This document shows, in pieces, positions 24,586 to 33,936 of a stretch of 64,000 nucleotides of DNA (position 1 is the stretch's first letter; every line of letters starts with the position of its first letter). Below the pieces are notes generated by a model, which worked only from the letters and a program-made list of their open reading frames with translations, was not told the origin of the DNA and made no database searches. Source of the DNA: an uncultured Lachnospiraceae bacterium (GTDB taxonomy: Bacteria > Bacillota > Clostridia > Lachnospirales > Lachnospiraceae); contig CANRJF010000003.1 of the NCBI GenBank assembly GCA_947630855.1, forward strand, positions 1 to 64,000, in the 5' to 3' direction. The translations under genes and the position numbers were made by a program.

Positions 24586-26676
24586 ATGAGTAACATTGAC
24601 AGAAAAGAAAAAGGAATGGGATTAGAATTAGATGATCAAACTCTTCAAATGGTACAGGCAATAGCTGACAGTATGCCGGGAGGCTTTTTTATTTATTATG
24701 CGGATAATGATGAAGAACTTATTTATTATAATAATTCCATGCTTCGGATTTTTGGATGTGAAACCAGGGAGGAATTTAAAGAACTGACCCATAACAGTTT
24801 TAAAGGAATTGTCCATCCTGATGACCTGGATGCGGTTGAGAATAGTATTAAGGAGCAGATTCAAAACAGCGAATATGATTTGGATTATGTGGAATACAAA
24901 ATAATCAGAAAAGACGGTACGGTGCGCTGGGTGGAAGATTACGGCCATTTTGCCCATACCACGATGTATGGAAATATTTTTTATGTATTTATAGAGGATG
25001 CCACGGAACGCTTGAAAAAAAGGCTTATGGAACTTGAAGAGATAAATGAAGAGTTAAAGGATGCCTATTCCAGGGAACATCAGTATCAAAGGGCGATTCT
25101 CCACAATTCCGTTTCATTTTTTGAAGTTAATCTATCTCAGGATGAATTTTTGACTTCCGCTTCCCAGGTGGTAGACGGGCGTGTTGTGGATGTATTTGAG
25201 TTTATGGGGCTTTCTCCTGTTACCAAATATTCTGCATATATTGAAAAGTGCGCAGAGCAGGTGAACGAAGGAGAAAGGGCGGCGTACAGGCAGTTTTTTG
25301 ATATTGACCGGTTAATCCGCTGTTTCCATAAGGGAGAATTAGAGCAGGATTATGAAGTCTGGGCAGCGGATTCTTTTGGACGGCGCAGATTAGGCCGTTA
25401 TGTGGTTTTGCTGGGAAGACAGGAATACAGCGGGGATATTATTGCCCTTTCTGTATGTACGGATATGACAGACCAGATTGAACGGCAGAACCTTCTTCAG
25501 ATTGCCTTAAGGCAGGCACAGTCAGCAAACATAGCAAGAAGCACATTTCTTATGAATATGTCCCATGACATTCGCACACCGTTAAATGCAATTGTAGGGT
25601 ATACGGATTTATTGAAAGGCAACTGTGACAATAACAAAATTGTTGATTATGTCAATAAGATAAAAAATTCCAGCAACCAGCTTTTGTCAATTGTAAAAGA
25701 GTCCATGGAAGTGACATGGGTGGAATCAGGGAAGGCAGTTTTAACAGAAATGAATTGCAATATCTATGATATTATCCGTGAAATAATCGGGGATGTGGAA
25801 CTGATGATGGACAAAAAAGACCTGGATTTTCATGTGAAATGTGATGGTATCAGACATAAGTATATTTATGTGGATGCCATTCGTTTGAAAGAAATTTTAA
25901 ACCAGCTTTTGGACAATTCCGCAAAATATACGAACCCCGGCGGATACATATGTTTAACCGTGAAGGAAGAGGAGGACGCCCCGGAGGGGTACGGTCAGTT
26001 TATCTTTGCGGTGGAAGATAACGGAATCGGAATAGAAGATGATTTTAAAGAGAATTTGTTTCAGGCATTTACCAGAGAAAAAAGTACCACAATGAGCAAA
26101 GTGCTTGGCACGGGCCTTGGATTAACCGTTGTAAAAACTTTTGTAGACATGATGGAGGGGACAATCCAGGTGGAGAGTAAAGTTGGGGAAGGCAGTGTAT
26201 TTACGATAAAAATCCTGTTTAAACTCGGTGAGAGGAATGAGGATGAAAATTCCGCAAAAAGAAAGATATTAGACCGTTCATCCCTGATAGGAAAAAGGAT
26301 TCTGCTGGTTGAGGACAATGAACTGAATGCAGAAATAGCACAGGAACTGTTAGCGCAATTCGGGTTTATTATTGAGGGGGCGGAAAATGGACTGGTAGCT
26401 TTGGAAAAAGTGAAAAAATCTTCTCCCGGATATTATAATGCCATTCTGATGGATATTCAGATGCCGGTTATGGACGGTTATGAGGCCACACGGCAGATAA
26501 GAAAACTGGATAATTCCGAATTAGCCAATATTCCTATTGTGGCCCTTTCCGCAAATGCTTTTTCCGAAGACCAGCAAAAATCTATTGAATGTGGAATGGA
26601 TGCGCATTTTCCCAAGCCAATAGAAATTGAGAATCTTGTTGATTTATTGTGCAGGGTACTTGCAAAAGTATTATAA
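24586..26676 (+). CDS. Hybrid sensor kinase: PAS, HisKA, HATPase, receiver
   Basis: A 696-residue soluble protein. The ATG at 24586 has GTGGAGG upstream. It has a PAS domain at about 20-145 (FKGIVHPDDLDAV, RKDGTVRWVEDYGH), a second PAS-like region, then phospho-acceptor His327 in NMSHDIRTPLNAIVGY, HATPase with LLDNSAKY and GTGLGLTVVKTFVDMM, and a C-terminal receiver with LVEDNELNAEIA and Asp in AILMDIQMPVMDGYEA. No output domain is present, so it relays phosphate to an unknown partner. This architecture is very common in gut Lachnospiraceae. Confidence 0.92.
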   Translation: MSNIDRKEKGMGLELDDQTLQMVQAIADSMPGGFFIYYADNDEELIYYNNSMLRIFGCETREEFKELTHNSFKGIVHPDDLDAVENSIKEQIQNSEYDLDYVEYKIIRKDGTVRWVEDYGHFAHTTMYGNIFYVFIEDATERLKKRLMELEEINEELKDAYSREHQYQRAILHNSVSFFEVNLSQDEFLTSASQVVDGRVVDVFEFMGLSPVTKYSAYIEKCAEQVNEGERAAYRQFFDIDRLIRCFHKGELEQDYEVWAADSFGRRRLGRYVVLLGRQEYSGDIIALSVCTDMTDQIERQNLLQIALRQAQSANIARSTFLMNMSHDIRTPLNAIVGYTDLLKGNCDNNKIVDYVNKIKNSSNQLLSIVKESMEVTWVESGKAVLTEMNCNIYDIIREIIGDVELMMDKKDLDFHVKCDGIRHKYIYVDAIRLKEILNQLLDNSAKYTNPGGYICLTVKEEEDAPEGYGQFIFAVEDNGIGIEDDFKENLFQAFTREKSTTMSKVLGTGLGLTVVKTFVDMMEGTIQVESKVGEGSVFTIKILFKLGERNEDENSAKRKILDRSSLIGKRILLVEDNELNAEIAQELLAQFGFIIEGAENGLVALEKVKKSSPGYYNAILMDIQMPVMDGYEATRQIRKLDNSELANIPIVALSANAFSEDQQKSIECGMDAHFPKPIEIENLVDLLCRVLAKVL

Positions 26677-26693
26677 ACCAGAGGGAAACAGAT

Positions 26694-27368
26694 ATGGCAT
26701 ACGAAAAATTGTTAAACGAAATATATGCAGCAGTTTCCTTAAAATATTTATGGCCGGACTACAAACCCTCCTTTATAAAAAGCGAATCCCCGGACTGGAT
26801 AAACAACACTATGGATATGGGATTGGAAGTCAGCCAGGCCCTTCTGCCGGATGACGGACAGATGGAAAGTTTTATTGAAAAATACTTAGGCTGCCGGAAA
26901 GAAGAACTGCCTCCTGCCGCTTTTGAGCGTTACGGCGAGAGGCTGCATTTTTACAACGGCAGATTTTGGGCGATTCTGCCTGATAACACTTTGCATCAGG
27001 ATTACCTTTCCAAGGCAAAATACAGGTTTGACCGGAAACTGGAAAAGCTGAATTCCCATTACCAGCGCAGGCGTTACAATGGTCTTTATCTGTTTCTGCA
27101 TCCCACAGATGAAAATGACATTGATGCAGGATGTCTTTATGAATACATGGGCCACAGGCAGGAGGGAGCAGCTATGGGATTTCACTGGGTATTTTTAAAT
27201 TGTGCCAAGGTGATTTATGTCTGTAACTACATAAAAAATACCATAGAACCCATTATGCTGCCCCAGAATGCGGAGAATTTCCTGAATACACAGGCAGAGT
27301 ATTTAAGGTACTGCGGAGAGTGGGAGAACGGAGTGTCCTTAGAGGATGTATGTAATTATATTGAGTGA
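26694..27368 (+). CDS. Conserved-looking protein of unknown function
   Basis: A 224-residue soluble protein, acidic and rich in Tyr and Trp; I do not recognise the family. The ATG at 26694 has AGAGGG upstream, 17 bp after the hybrid kinase gene, so it is probably co-transcribed. Visible features are a Tyr/Arg-rich middle (NSHYQRRRYNGLYLFLHPTD) and a C-terminal half with scattered Cys. There is no membrane segment and no signal peptide. A terminator follows directly. Confidence 0.7.
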   Translation: MAYEKLLNEIYAAVSLKYLWPDYKPSFIKSESPDWINNTMDMGLEVSQALLPDDGQMESFIEKYLGCRKEELPPAAFERYGERLHFYNGRFWAILPDNTLHQDYLSKAKYRFDRKLEKLNSHYQRRRYNGLYLFLHPTDENDIDAGCLYEYMGHRQEGAAMGFHWVFLNCAKVIYVCNYIKNTIEPIMLPQNAENFLNTQAEYLRYCGEWENGVSLEDVCNYIE

Positions 27369-27370
27369 AA

Positions 27371-27405
27371 TTAAGGAGGCGGAGTTAATCATTCCGCCTC
27401 CTTAA
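27371..27405. terminator. Bidirectional intrinsic terminator
   Basis: TTAAGGAGGCGGA (27371-27383) pairs with TCCGCCTCCTTAA (27393-27405) around a 9-nt loop. It separates the kinase operon from the convergent MATE gene and includes the MATE stop codon. Confidence 0.8.
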
Positions 27406-28742
27406 AAATAATGATATTTTTTTCGATTCCCTATTAAAAATGCAAGGGAGATAATCACTGCAAATACTTCCGCTACCGTAATAGACCACCAGATACCGTT
27501 TAGTCCTAAAAATACAGGCAGAATTAAAACGGAAAGCATCTGAAATACCAGCGTCCGAAGAAACGAGATTGCCGCCGATACGCCGCCGTTGTTTAATGCC
27601 GTAAAAAATGAAGATGTAAAAATATTGATGCCGGAAAAGAGGAAGGCAAAGGAGAATAGCTTAAATGCATGGGTTGTCATTTCAAAAAGCCGTGCGTCAT
27701 AACCTACAAATATTTTTGATAAGGGGGCTGCTAAACACCAGGCAAGAAGCATCATAATCATCCCTGCCCCCAACATAATAAAATAACTTTTTTGCAGCAT
27801 ATTTTTTAATTCCGGCAAATTATTCGCGCCGTAATTGTAACCGATTACAGGAGCAGTGCCAATGGTATATCCGATAAAAACGGAAATAAAAATAAACTGA
27901 ATGTACATCAATGTGCCGTATGCAGCCACGCCGTTTTCCCCGGCAAACCGAAGAAGCTGAAAATTATAGAGTATGCTTACAAGGGAAGATGAAATATTGG
28001 TCATAAGCTCGGAGGAGCCATTGATGCAGGCTTTGATTAAAATTTTACCTTCCATTCCCGATTTTGTCAGCCGCAGCAGGCTGCCGTTAGGCCGGATAAA
28101 ATAAATTAAAGGCAGTATTCCACCAATACACTGGCTGATGCCCGTTGCCATTGCCGCTCCGGCAACACCCCATTTGAAAACAGCAATAAACAATGCGTCT
28201 AAGGTCATATTGGTAAGACCCGCCGCAACGGTTGCGGCAAGGCCCAGTTTGGGTTTTTGGGCTGTGGTTAAAAAGGTTTGAAATACATTTTGCAGCATAA
28301 AAGCAATGTTAAAGAAAAAAATAACCCTTCCATAAACTACACAGTCTTTTATCATGGCATCTGTTGCCCCTAACAGATAAGAGATGGGACGCATAAGTAC
28401 AATGCCTAAGGTGGAGAGGATAAGGCCTAAGATAACGGTGAGTTTTACCATCATGGTAAAATATTGGTTGGCTTTTTCCCTTTTGCCTTCTCCTAAGGTT
28501 TTTGCCACTAATGCACTTCCTCCTGTACCCACCATAAAGCCTACGCCCCCTAAAATCATAATAAAGGGCATGACAAGGTTTATGGCGGCAAAGGGTATTT
28601 TTCCCACAAAATTTGACACAAAAAGACCGTCCACCACCCCGTAAATAGAGGTAAACACCATCATAATAATGGGGGAAAGGCAAAAACGGAACAGTTTTCT
28701 GTAAGTAAAATGGTCGGATAATTGTATAGGTTTATTTTTCAT
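27402..28742 (-). CDS. MATE-family multidrug efflux transporter
   Basis: A 446-residue protein with 12 membrane helices in two related halves. Typical MATE features include NLVMPFIMILGGVGFMVGTG-type helix 2 and GASALVAK-like helix ends (here GGSALVAKTLGEGKREKAN), and FLTTAQKPKLG. It should use Na+ or H+ gradients to expel drugs or cations. Its ATG overlaps the MarR gene by 11 bp, so both come from the autoregulated promoter at 29217-29264. Confidence 0.9.
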   Translation of the reverse strand: MKNKPIQLSDHFTYRKLFRFCLSPIIMMVFTSIYGVVDGLFVSNFVGKIPFAAINLVMPFIMILGGVGFMVGTGGSALVAKTLGEGKREKANQYFTMMVKLTVILGLILSTLGIVLMRPISYLLGATDAMIKDCVVYGRVIFFFNIAFMLQNVFQTFLTTAQKPKLGLAATVAAGLTNMTLDALFIAVFKWGVAGAAMATGISQCIGGILPLIYFIRPNGSLLRLTKSGMEGKILIKACINGSSELMTNISSSLVSILYNFQLLRFAGENGVAAYGTLMYIQFIFISVFIGYTIGTAPVIGYNYGANNLPELKNMLQKSYFIMLGAGMIMMLLAWCLAAPLSKIFVGYDARLFEMTTHAFKLFSFAFLFSGINIFTSSFFTALNNGGVSAAISFLRTLVFQMLSVLILPVFLGLNGIWWSITVAEVFAVIISLAFLIGNRKKYHYF

Positions 28743-29196
28743 TCAATTCCTCTCTGTTATTCAGCGTGTCCATATGGATGTTTAGAAGTTGAGTATATTT
28801 TCGGAATAAGGATATAAATGCTGTCTGTTCCTGAGCGGACAGGCCGGATAATGCCTTTTGCTCTAATAAAATTACCCTGTCCACTGTTTCTTCGGCAAGG
28901 GAAATTCCTTTTTTTGTAAGCCGGATTTGTTTGCTTCTGTGGTCGTTTACGCTTAAAAGTTCAATGTAACCGTCACTTTCCATTTTTTTCAGGGAGGAAT
29001 TTATGGTTTGCTTCGGCTGGTATAAAGTATTACAGAGTTCCCTTTGGGTGGGCATTTCCCCGTTATCCCTTAAAGCATATAAAATCCAGAATGCGCAATC
29101 CGGCAAGCCTAAAGTTTTGGCGGCATTCCGGTATATTTCATCGCTCTCTTTAATGATACTGTTTAACTCTGACAGGCAGTTTTTTGCATTGTCCAT
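28732..29196 (-). CDS. MarR-family repressor of MATE efflux operon
   Basis: A 154-residue winged-helix regulator: MPTQRELCNTLYQPKQTINSSLKK-type recognition region at about 50-75, the wing DHRSKQIRLTKKG at about 90-103, and long terminal helices for dimerisation. AAGGAGG precedes the ATG. Two TCCGA-nn-TCGGA palindromes flank the -10 box of its own promoter, so autorepression relieved by a drug-like ligand is likely, co-controlling the MATE pump. Confidence 0.9.
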   Translation of the reverse strand: MDNAKNCLSELNSIIKESDEIYRNAAKTLGLPDCAFWILYALRDNGEMPTQRELCNTLYQPKQTINSSLKKMESDGYIELLSVNDHRSKQIRLTKKGISLAEETVDRVILLEQKALSGLSAQEQTAFISLFRKYTQLLNIHMDTLNNREELNEK

Positions 29197-29216
29197 GAGA
29201 AGACCTCCTTAAAAAA

Positions 29217-29264
29217 TCCGATTTCGGACAAAACTATTATAGTCCGAAATCGGATTGCTGTCAA
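29217..29264 (-). promoter_or_regulatory. Consensus promoter with two MarR operators
   Basis: On the minus strand TTGACA (29259-29264), 17 nt, TATAAT (29236-29241). One operator (TCCGATTTCGGA on the minus strand) fills the spacer at 29243-29254. The second lies after the -10 box at 29217-29228. Their centres are 26 bp apart. Confidence 0.8.
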
Positions 29265-29410
29265 TAGACAGAATAATATTTTCTGTATGCTGCTTTGGCT
29301 TAAGATTGTGAGTTTGCGGGCAGCTCTTTAATTAAATAACGGATTGGATTTGAAAAAAGATTAATGTATTTGAAATTTTATCATTCTTTCCTGTTCCAGG
29401 TAAAAAAGGA

Positions 29411-29439
29411 TTGCACAAATTTACATAGAATCATATAAT
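29411..29439 (+). promoter_or_regulatory. Promoter of HD-domain gene
   Basis: TTGCAC (29411-29416), 17 nt, TATAAT (29434-29439), 60 bp before the ATG. Confidence 0.55.
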
Positions 29440-29498
29440 GTTAGATAACTGCAAGAGTGAACTTGCAAATTAAAGTGAAAAACAGGAGGCGTTTAGTA

Positions 29499-30044
29499 AT
29501 GACAAGAGAAGAAGCGTGGAATCTGCTTACAGAATACAATCAGGACGAGTTTCATTTACAGCATGGGCAGATTGTGGAGCAGACTATGATGTATTTTGCG
29601 GAAAAGTTAGGATATGGAGAGGAAAAGGAATTCTGGGGAATAGTAGGGCTTTTGCATGACCTTGATTTTGAGCAGTTCCCGGAGGAGCACTGTATTAAGA
29701 GCCAGGAGATTATGAGGGAGCGGGGCATTGATGAAAGGATAATCCGTGCCACTGCCTGTCATGGATATGGTATTACGGTAGATATTAAACCGGAGCATGA
29801 AATGGAAAAAGTTCTTTATGCAGTGGATGAACTGACAGGGCTGATTGGAGCCGTTGTATTGATGCGTCCCTCTAAGAGCGTGCAGGATTTGGAGTTAAAG
29901 TCTGTGAAAAAGAAATTCAAATCAAAAGGATTTGCGGCAGGCTGTGACAGGGAAGTAATACAGCGTGGGGCAGATATGCTGGGCTGGACGCTGGATGAAT
30001 TAATACAGCAGACATTAGATGCTTTAAAAACATTTCAGGATTAG
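29499..30044 (+). CDS. HD-domain (HDIG-type) putative phosphohydrolase
   Basis: A 181-residue protein from the ATG at 29499 (CAGGAGG upstream). The HD signature residues are His in FHLQHGQIV, HD in GLLHDLDFEQ, and later His in ACHGYG, forming a metal site for phosphohydrolase chemistry. Members hydrolyse nucleotides or phosphate esters; the substrate is unknown. A monocistronic gene between its own promoter and a strong terminator. Confidence 0.85.
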   Translation: MTREEAWNLLTEYNQDEFHLQHGQIVEQTMMYFAEKLGYGEEKEFWGIVGLLHDLDFEQFPEEHCIKSQEIMRERGIDERIIRATACHGYGITVDIKPEHEMEKVLYAVDELTGLIGAVVLMRPSKSVQDLELKSVKKKFKSKGFAAGCDREVIQRGADMLGWTLDELIQQTLDALKTFQD

Positions 30045-30081
30045 TGGAAGGCAGGTGTAGAAAAAATAACACCCCTTCCAC
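30044..30081. terminator. Bidirectional terminator between convergent genes
   Basis: GTGGAAGG (30044-30051) pairs with CCTTCCAC (30074-30081), with extra pairs inside the loop (GGTGT / ACACC). Confidence 0.65.
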
Positions 30082-30093
30082 ATATAATTCAAA

Positions 30094-30579
30094 TTATTTA
30101 ATATATTTATCAAAGAACTTATATGCAACGATACATAGCCATATAGGCAATGCAAACAGTATTATGCCAATAATAATACCTAATACCAAATGATTAACTG
30201 AAAATAAGTCGGACTGCACAAAGGTTCTTAATCCAAAAACAGAATTAACGAGAAAAAATATTCCCGTTATTAACCCGGGGGACACTTTTTTATCTTTTAT
30301 TGTATAGAAAAAATGGTCGCCAAAATTGATAACACCCCATATCAAGACGGCCACTCCAAAGCAGGCAAGGTTTTTGCTTACCAAAAACAGGAAGGATGAC
30401 AACAAAACCATGGGATAATAGATAAATAAATTGTTTGCCATCCAGTGTCCATGTGTCATATGGTAAGGCAGCCATTTGTGTTCATACATCCATTTTGGGA
30501 AATCGCCAATAGCCTCCTCAAATAGATGAAACGGCAGATATACAACCAAGTTTAAAATAACAAAATTAAGTAAATTCAT
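30094..30579 (-). CDS. HXXEE-domain integral membrane protein
   Basis: A 161-residue membrane protein with about five hydrophobic helices. It shows the His-x-x-Glu-Glu motif (PFHLFEEAIGDFPKW) that names the HXXEE family, plus conserved HGHWMANN and FGDHFFY. The function of the family is not established. It starts 1 bp after the PadR gene and is presumably its main target. Confidence 0.8.
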   Translation of the reverse strand: MNLLNFVILNLVVYLPFHLFEEAIGDFPKWMYEHKWLPYHMTHGHWMANNLFIYYPMVLLSSFLFLVSKNLACFGVAVLIWGVINFGDHFFYTIKDKKVSPGLITGIFFLVNSVFGLRTFVQSDLFSVNHLVLGIIIGIILFALPIWLCIVAYKFFDKYIK

Positions 30580-30580
30580 T

Positions 30581-31114
30581 TTATTCCCTCTCTTTTTCTG
30601 CTAACTGTTGTTCAAAATTTTCTTCCCATTTTTCCAATGTTTCCAAAAGCATACGTTGTTGTTCCAATATTGTCTGCCCAAACAGAGGAATTTCTTTGTG
30701 TTTGGATATTTGTTCTGAAATTTGTGCTTTTGTGGTCTGAATGCTATTTTTAATATTAGCAATACATTCCGCCGCAGAACTGTCATCAAGCAGTGCTAAA
30801 TTCACTATGACGGCATTAAAATCCAAAAAGACTCTGGTTTCAGCTATTGAAAATTTTTTCATTAATTCCCGAAAAACTTTTTTTCCTTCTGCCGTTATGG
30901 TGTAGACTGTCTTTTCGGGCATATTTCCGCTTTTGACGGTTTCGCTTACAACATATCCCTTTGCTTCATACTGCACAACTTTTTTGTAAACGGTGAATGA
31001 GCCGATTTTTACCCATCTTGATAAATTCCGGGCTTCAATCTGTTTTTGCAAATCATAAGCACTTTTAGGACTTTGACAAAGAGAGCCTATGATTATTAAG
31101 TCAATAGTTGACAT
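30581..31114 (-). CDS. PadR-family transcriptional regulator
   Basis: A 177-residue protein. The N-terminal winged helix (IDLIIIGSLCQSPKSAYDLQK, RWVKIGSFTVYKKVVQYEAKG) is followed by a C-terminal helical dimerisation domain. PadR proteins usually repress their own operon until they bind a phenolic or drug-like compound. A perfect 17-bp palindrome covers the -10 box upstream. GGAGGG precedes the ATG. The co-transcribed HXXEE membrane protein is the likely regulated partner. Confidence 0.88.
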   Translation of the reverse strand: MSTIDLIIIGSLCQSPKSAYDLQKQIEARNLSRWVKIGSFTVYKKVVQYEAKGYVVSETVKSGNMPEKTVYTITAEGKKVFRELMKKFSIAETRVFLDFNAVIVNLALLDDSSAAECIANIKNSIQTTKAQISEQISKHKEIPLFGQTILEQQRMLLETLEKWEENFEQQLAEKERE

Positions 31115-31146
31115 ATTTATCCCTCCTCTTATATTGTATTATCTAA

Positions 31147-31180
31147 TACTGTATTATACAGTAATATGTACATTTGTCAA
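31147..31180 (-). promoter_or_regulatory. PadR promoter overlapped by a 17-bp palindrome
   Basis: On the minus strand TTGACA (31175-31180), 16 nt, TATAAT (31153-31158). TACTGTAT-n-ATACAGTA (31147-31163) is a perfect palindrome centred on the -10 box, fitting a PadR operator. Confidence 0.75.
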
Positions 31181-31402
31181 GCCAAAATTAATAATATTCA
31201 TGCTGTTTTGCAAAAAAATCATGATTGTTTCAAAGATTTAAATATGGTAAAATGGTAACTGTTCAAAATATGAAATTCCCGGGGGTTTTAAATGCCGGGA
31301 TTTAACTGAATATTTTACCTACGGTATTTCATTGGCAAATTCCAATGGAAACCAGACCGGCTTGGCAAGATATGAAAATATAACTACCAGGAGGAAGCAA
31401 GA

Positions 31403-32197
31403 ATGATTACGATGGAACATGTATGCAAATCGTACAAGATTGCAAAAAGAAATGCAGGATTTGGTGAGGCCTGTAAATCACTTTTTCACCGGAAGTATGA
31501 AGAAATTCAGGCGCTTAACGATGTGACCTTTTCTATCTTAGAGGGAGAAATGGTAGGCTACATCGGGCCTAACGGAGCGGGGAAAAGCTCTACAATCAAA
31601 ATTCTAAGCGGCATATTGACACCGGATAAGGGTACTGTTTTTGTGGACGGCAGAATTCCTTATAAAAACAGGATTGCCCATGTCAGAGAGATTGGTGTTG
31701 TCTTTGGACAGCGTTCCCAGTTGTGGTGGGATGTGCCCGTCATAGATTCCTTTGAACTTTTAAAGGATATCTATTCCATTCCCGATTCTATGTACCGGAC
31801 AAATTTAGAAGAACTGACAGAACGTCTTCAATTGCAGGAATTGCTGCGTTCCCCTGCCAGGCAGTTGTCTTTGGGACAGCGTATGCGATGTGAGATTGGG
31901 GCGTCTCTTTTACACAGTCCTAAGATTCTGTTTCTGGATGAGCCTACCATTGGGCTGGATGCTGTTTCTAAATTATCTGTCAGGGATTTTATCAAACAAC
32001 AAAATAAGCTACATAAGACGACGGTGATTCTTACCACCCATGATATGCAGGATATTGAGGCTTTGACCAGAAGGATTATACACATTGGAAAAGGGCGGAT
32101 TCTTATGGACGGAACGTTAGAGGATATCAGACAAGGCGGGGAAAATATGGATGAAACCATAGCGGAACTTTACCGTAGTTATGATATTTATACTTAG
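31403..32197 (+). CDS. ABC transporter ATP-binding protein (ABC-2 exporter)
   Basis: A 264-residue ATPase: Walker A IGPNGAGKSSTIK, signature LSLGQRMRCEIGAS, Walker B ILFLDEPTIGLD and TTHDM. It belongs with the two following permeases of the ABC2_membrane_6 type, a three-gene exporter set seen with viologen or other xenobiotic export. CAGGAGG precedes the ATG. An imperfect hairpin (31273-31303, AAATTCCCGG...CCGGGATTT) lies in the leader region. Confidence 0.9.
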   Translation: MITMEHVCKSYKIAKRNAGFGEACKSLFHRKYEEIQALNDVTFSILEGEMVGYIGPNGAGKSSTIKILSGILTPDKGTVFVDGRIPYKNRIAHVREIGVVFGQRSQLWWDVPVIDSFELLKDIYSIPDSMYRTNLEELTERLQLQELLRSPARQLSLGQRMRCEIGASLLHSPKILFLDEPTIGLDAVSKLSVRDFIKQQNKLHKTTVILTTHDMQDIEALTRRIIHIGKGRILMDGTLEDIRQGGENMDETIAELYRSYDIYT

Positions 32198-32237
32198 TTA
32201 CACTTAATATTTGCCGTAGGCAAATGTTTAGTGCAAC
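32197..32237 (+). other. Long imperfect hairpin between exporter genes
   Basis: GTTACACTTAATATTTGCC (32197-32215), 3-nt loop, GGCAAATGTTTAGTGCAAC (32219-32237): 16 of 19 pairs match. It starts on the stop codon of the ATPase gene. It could protect or separate the mRNA parts encoding the ATPase and the permeases. Confidence 0.5.
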
Positions 32238-32315
32238 TGCATATACCGCGATGAAAAATTGGAAACGGCAATTAATTTCGTTCGCGGGTATAAACAACGC
32301 ATATGGAGGTGTATG

Positions 32316-33119
32316 ATGAAAAAATATCTTTCTTTTTTTCGGCTGCGCTTTATTATGGGGCTTCAATACCGGGCGGCTGCGCTGGCGGGAATTATTACTC
32401 AGTTTGCCTGGGGATTTTTAGAAATCATGGTGTTTCGCGCGTTTTACCAGACAAACCCTTATGACTTTCCCATGGATTTTTCGGCGGCTGTGTCTTATAT
32501 CTGGATGCAGCAGGCATTTCTTGCTTTTTTTGCAACATGGCAGATGGAAACGGAGATATTTGATTCTATCCGTGACGGAAATATTGCTTATGAACTTTGC
32601 AGGCCCATCGGCATATATCACATGTGGTTTTCCAGAAACATGGCACAACGGATGTCCCGCGGGGCACTGCGGTGCTTTCCCATTCTTATTGTGGCGGTGT
32701 TTCTGCCCAGGCCTTTTAGGTTAGAGCCGCCGGCCAGTTTTGGGCATTTTGTTCTGTTTCTTGTAACTTTGTTTTTAGGGCTGGCGGTAACGGTGGCAAG
32801 CTGTATGCTGGTTTATGCCGTAACCTTTTTTATTATTTCACCCTTAGGAGTGCGGATGGTTTTTACATCGGCAGCAGACTTTTTATCGGGGGCGGTGATA
32901 CCTTTGCCGTTTCTTCCGGCAAAGATACAGTATGTTATAGAACTTCTGCCCTTTGCATCCATGCAGAATGTACCCCTGCGGGTTTACAGCGGAAGCATGA
33001 GTATGGGAGAAATGGAAAAAGCCGTTTTTTTACAGATATTCTGGCTGATTTTTTTGGTATTTCTGGGACAGATTTTATTTAAGATTGCAGAAAGGCGTGT
33101 TGCGGTACAAGGAGGGTAA
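32316..33119 (+). CDS. ABC-2 exporter permease, first subunit
   Basis: A 267-residue membrane protein with six helices, ABC2_membrane_6-like (FRLRFIMGLQYRAAALAGII at the start, ADFLSGAVIPLPFLPAKIQ in the late half, as typical). The ATG at 32316 has GGAGG 6 nt upstream; a neighbouring ATG is at 32313. It pairs with the next permease as a heterodimer. Confidence 0.85.
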   Translation: MKKYLSFFRLRFIMGLQYRAAALAGIITQFAWGFLEIMVFRAFYQTNPYDFPMDFSAAVSYIWMQQAFLAFFATWQMETEIFDSIRDGNIAYELCRPIGIYHMWFSRNMAQRMSRGALRCFPILIVAVFLPRPFRLEPPASFGHFVLFLVTLFLGLAVTVASCMLVYAVTFFIISPLGVRMVFTSAADFLSGAVIPLPFLPAKIQYVIELLPFASMQNVPLRVYSGSMSMGEMEKAVFLQIFWLIFLVFLGQILFKIAERRVAVQGG

Positions 33120-33121
33120 AG

Positions 33122-33922
33122 ATGGCTGACAGGATAAAGAAATCGGTGGGTTTATATATACATTATGTGTCCATTCATGTGAGAAGCGTTATGGAGTACA
33201 AAACATCTTTCTGGCTTACGGTGATGGGACAGTTTTTTATGTCATTTAATGTTTTTTTGGGAATTTTCTTCTTGTTTCAAAGATTTCATCAGGTAGAGGG
33301 ATTTACCTATCAGGAAGTGCTGTTGTGCTATGGCATTGTATTAATGGAGTTTTCTCTGGCGGAAATGTATGCCAGGGGTTTTGGAGAATTTCCGGGAATG
33401 GTGAGAAGGGGAGAGTTTGACCGTGTTCTGGTAAGGCCCAGAAGCGCAGTCTTGCAGGTGTTGGGAAGTAAGTTTGAATTATCCAGGATTGGGCGGATGT
33501 TTCAGGCTGTTGTGATGTTTTTCTACGGAGTCTTTAAAAGCGGCGTGGAGTGGAATTTTTTGAAAATACTGACGGTTCTTTTTATGCTTCTTGGGGGAAT
33601 GGCGGTATTTACCGGCCTGTTTTGGATTTTGGCGTCTTTAAGTTTTTTTACCTTAGAGGGGCTGGAATTTATGAATGTGTTTACTCATGGGGCCAGTGAA
33701 TACGGCAAGTATCCCATTGGGATTTATGGGAATAAAATACTTTTGTTTACAACTTTTGTGATTCCTTACGCCCTGGTGCAGTATTATCCCCTGTTATATC
33801 TTTTGGGAAGGCGTACCCATTGGATTTATATGGCGGCGCCTCTGCTGGCATTGCTGTTTTTGGTGCCCTGCGGCGTTTTATGGCGGTTTGGGGTGAAGCA
33901 TTATACTTCCAGCGGGTCGTAG
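33122..33922 (+). CDS. ABC-2 exporter permease, second subunit
   Basis: A 266-residue membrane protein with six helices. It shows FDRVLVRPRSAVLQVLGSKFE, close to the FDxxLxRP motif of the family. The ATG is 2 bp after the stop of the first permease with AAGGAGGG upstream. It completes the ATPase-permease-permease exporter, substrate unknown. Confidence 0.85.
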   Translation: MADRIKKSVGLYIHYVSIHVRSVMEYKTSFWLTVMGQFFMSFNVFLGIFFLFQRFHQVEGFTYQEVLLCYGIVLMEFSLAEMYARGFGEFPGMVRRGEFDRVLVRPRSAVLQVLGSKFELSRIGRMFQAVVMFFYGVFKSGVEWNFLKILTVLFMLLGGMAVFTGLFWILASLSFFTLEGLEFMNVFTHGASEYGKYPIGIYGNKILLFTTFVIPYALVQYYPLLYLLGRRTHWIYMAAPLLALLFLVPCGVLWRFGVKHYTSSGS

Positions 33923-33936
33923 ATAAGAATAAATTG

